From positions 1-50,829 of the forward strand of contig JALHPZ010000038.1 of the NCBI GenBank assembly GCA_022842245.1: DNA of 50,829 nt. Direction: 5' to 3'. Position 1 is the first letter of the stretch, and every line of letters starts with the position of its first letter. Shown piece by piece: positions 50,745 through 50,829 of the stretch. Below the pieces are notes generated by a model. That model searched no databases. It worked only from the letters and a program-made list of their open reading frames with translations, and was not told where the DNA came from. A program made the position numbers and the translations under genes. Source of the DNA: Gemmataceae bacterium (GTDB lineage Bacteria; Planctomycetota; Planctomycetia; Gemmatales; Gemmataceae).

Positions 50745-50829
50745 TCATTTCCCTTGGGTTTTCAGCAGATTCGCCTTCAACTCGCTCCGCGGGCAGGTCA
50801 GGCGGTCGAACTCCTTCGGTCGGCGCTTG
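50745..50829 (-). CDS. 3' end of an unidentified gene, possibly a transposase
   Basis: A minus-strand frame enters from the right edge and encodes about 27 codons, KRRPKEFDRLTCPRSELKAN followed by LLKTQGK, then stops at 50745-50747. The Lys/Arg-rich end with a PR-x5-A/L-L pattern resembles transposase C-termini, and the adjoining GGGGACGCA repeats support that. Too little is present for certainty. Confidence 0.4.
   Translation of the reverse strand, partial: KRRPKEFDRLTCPRSELKANLLKTQGK

Overview
The window reads as chromosomal DNA from a planctomycete, most probably a member of the Gemmataceae. The evidence is the very high G+C content; several secreted PQQ-type beta-propeller proteins that open with a WRGPN motif; a tandem run of sulfatases; a giant Ser/Thr kinase carrying SUMF1 and DUF1080-type domains; an ECF-like sigma factor; and a small protein with an LRLExxExRxTP N-terminus of the kind seen on planctomycete secreted proteins. 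No rRNA, tRNA or CRISPR array was recognised.

Layout. (1) 1-5435, minus strand: housekeeping and protein quality control, with cyclophilin, a YgiQ-type radical SAM protein, a VapBC-like pair whose toxin is frameshifted, a DegP/HtrA protease and a small heat-shock protein. (2) 5725-18588, plus strand: four secreted PQQ-like beta-propeller proteins interleaved with two adenylate-forming (ANL) ligases, a LuxC/acylating-type aldehyde dehydrogenase and an iron alcohol dehydrogenase. The second ligase, the aldehyde dehydrogenase and the alcohol dehydrogenase together could reduce a carboxylic acid to an alcohol. (3) 18708-28682, plus strand: a sigma-54 activator, a short UvrC and a ~2,430-residue transmembrane kinase with a large extracytoplasmic mosaic. 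(4) 28692-33459, minus strand: QueE, a PAS/GAF hybrid histidine kinase, a palindromic repeat island, Ogt, and a small planctomycete-type peptide with a clear sigma-70-like promoter. (5) 33785-41553: a secreted lectin-fold-like protein convergent with an operon of five tightly packed secreted sulfatases. (6) 41636-48431: a VOC protein, a methyltransferase, an ECF sigma factor and peptidase T on plus; a GH32 fructanase followed by a sugar porter on minus. (7) 48490-50829: a junkyard of mobile-element traces, with a methyltransferase fragment, a 23-bp-arm palindrome, a decayed IS701-like transposase, a G+C-poorer orphan gene flanked by gene remnants, and repeats of a GGGGACGCA motif.

Functionally the window suggests a heterotroph that degrades sulfated and fructose-containing polysaccharides outside the cytoplasm (sulfatases, GH32, DUF1080 domains) and senses them through kinases. 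The most interesting candidates for undescribed biology are the carboxylate-reduction cassette, the giant kinase with its duplicated barrel-like domain and a SUMF1 domain lacking one catalytic cysteine, and the several families of intergenic hairpin repeats. All family assignments come from reading motifs by eye; no database search was possible.
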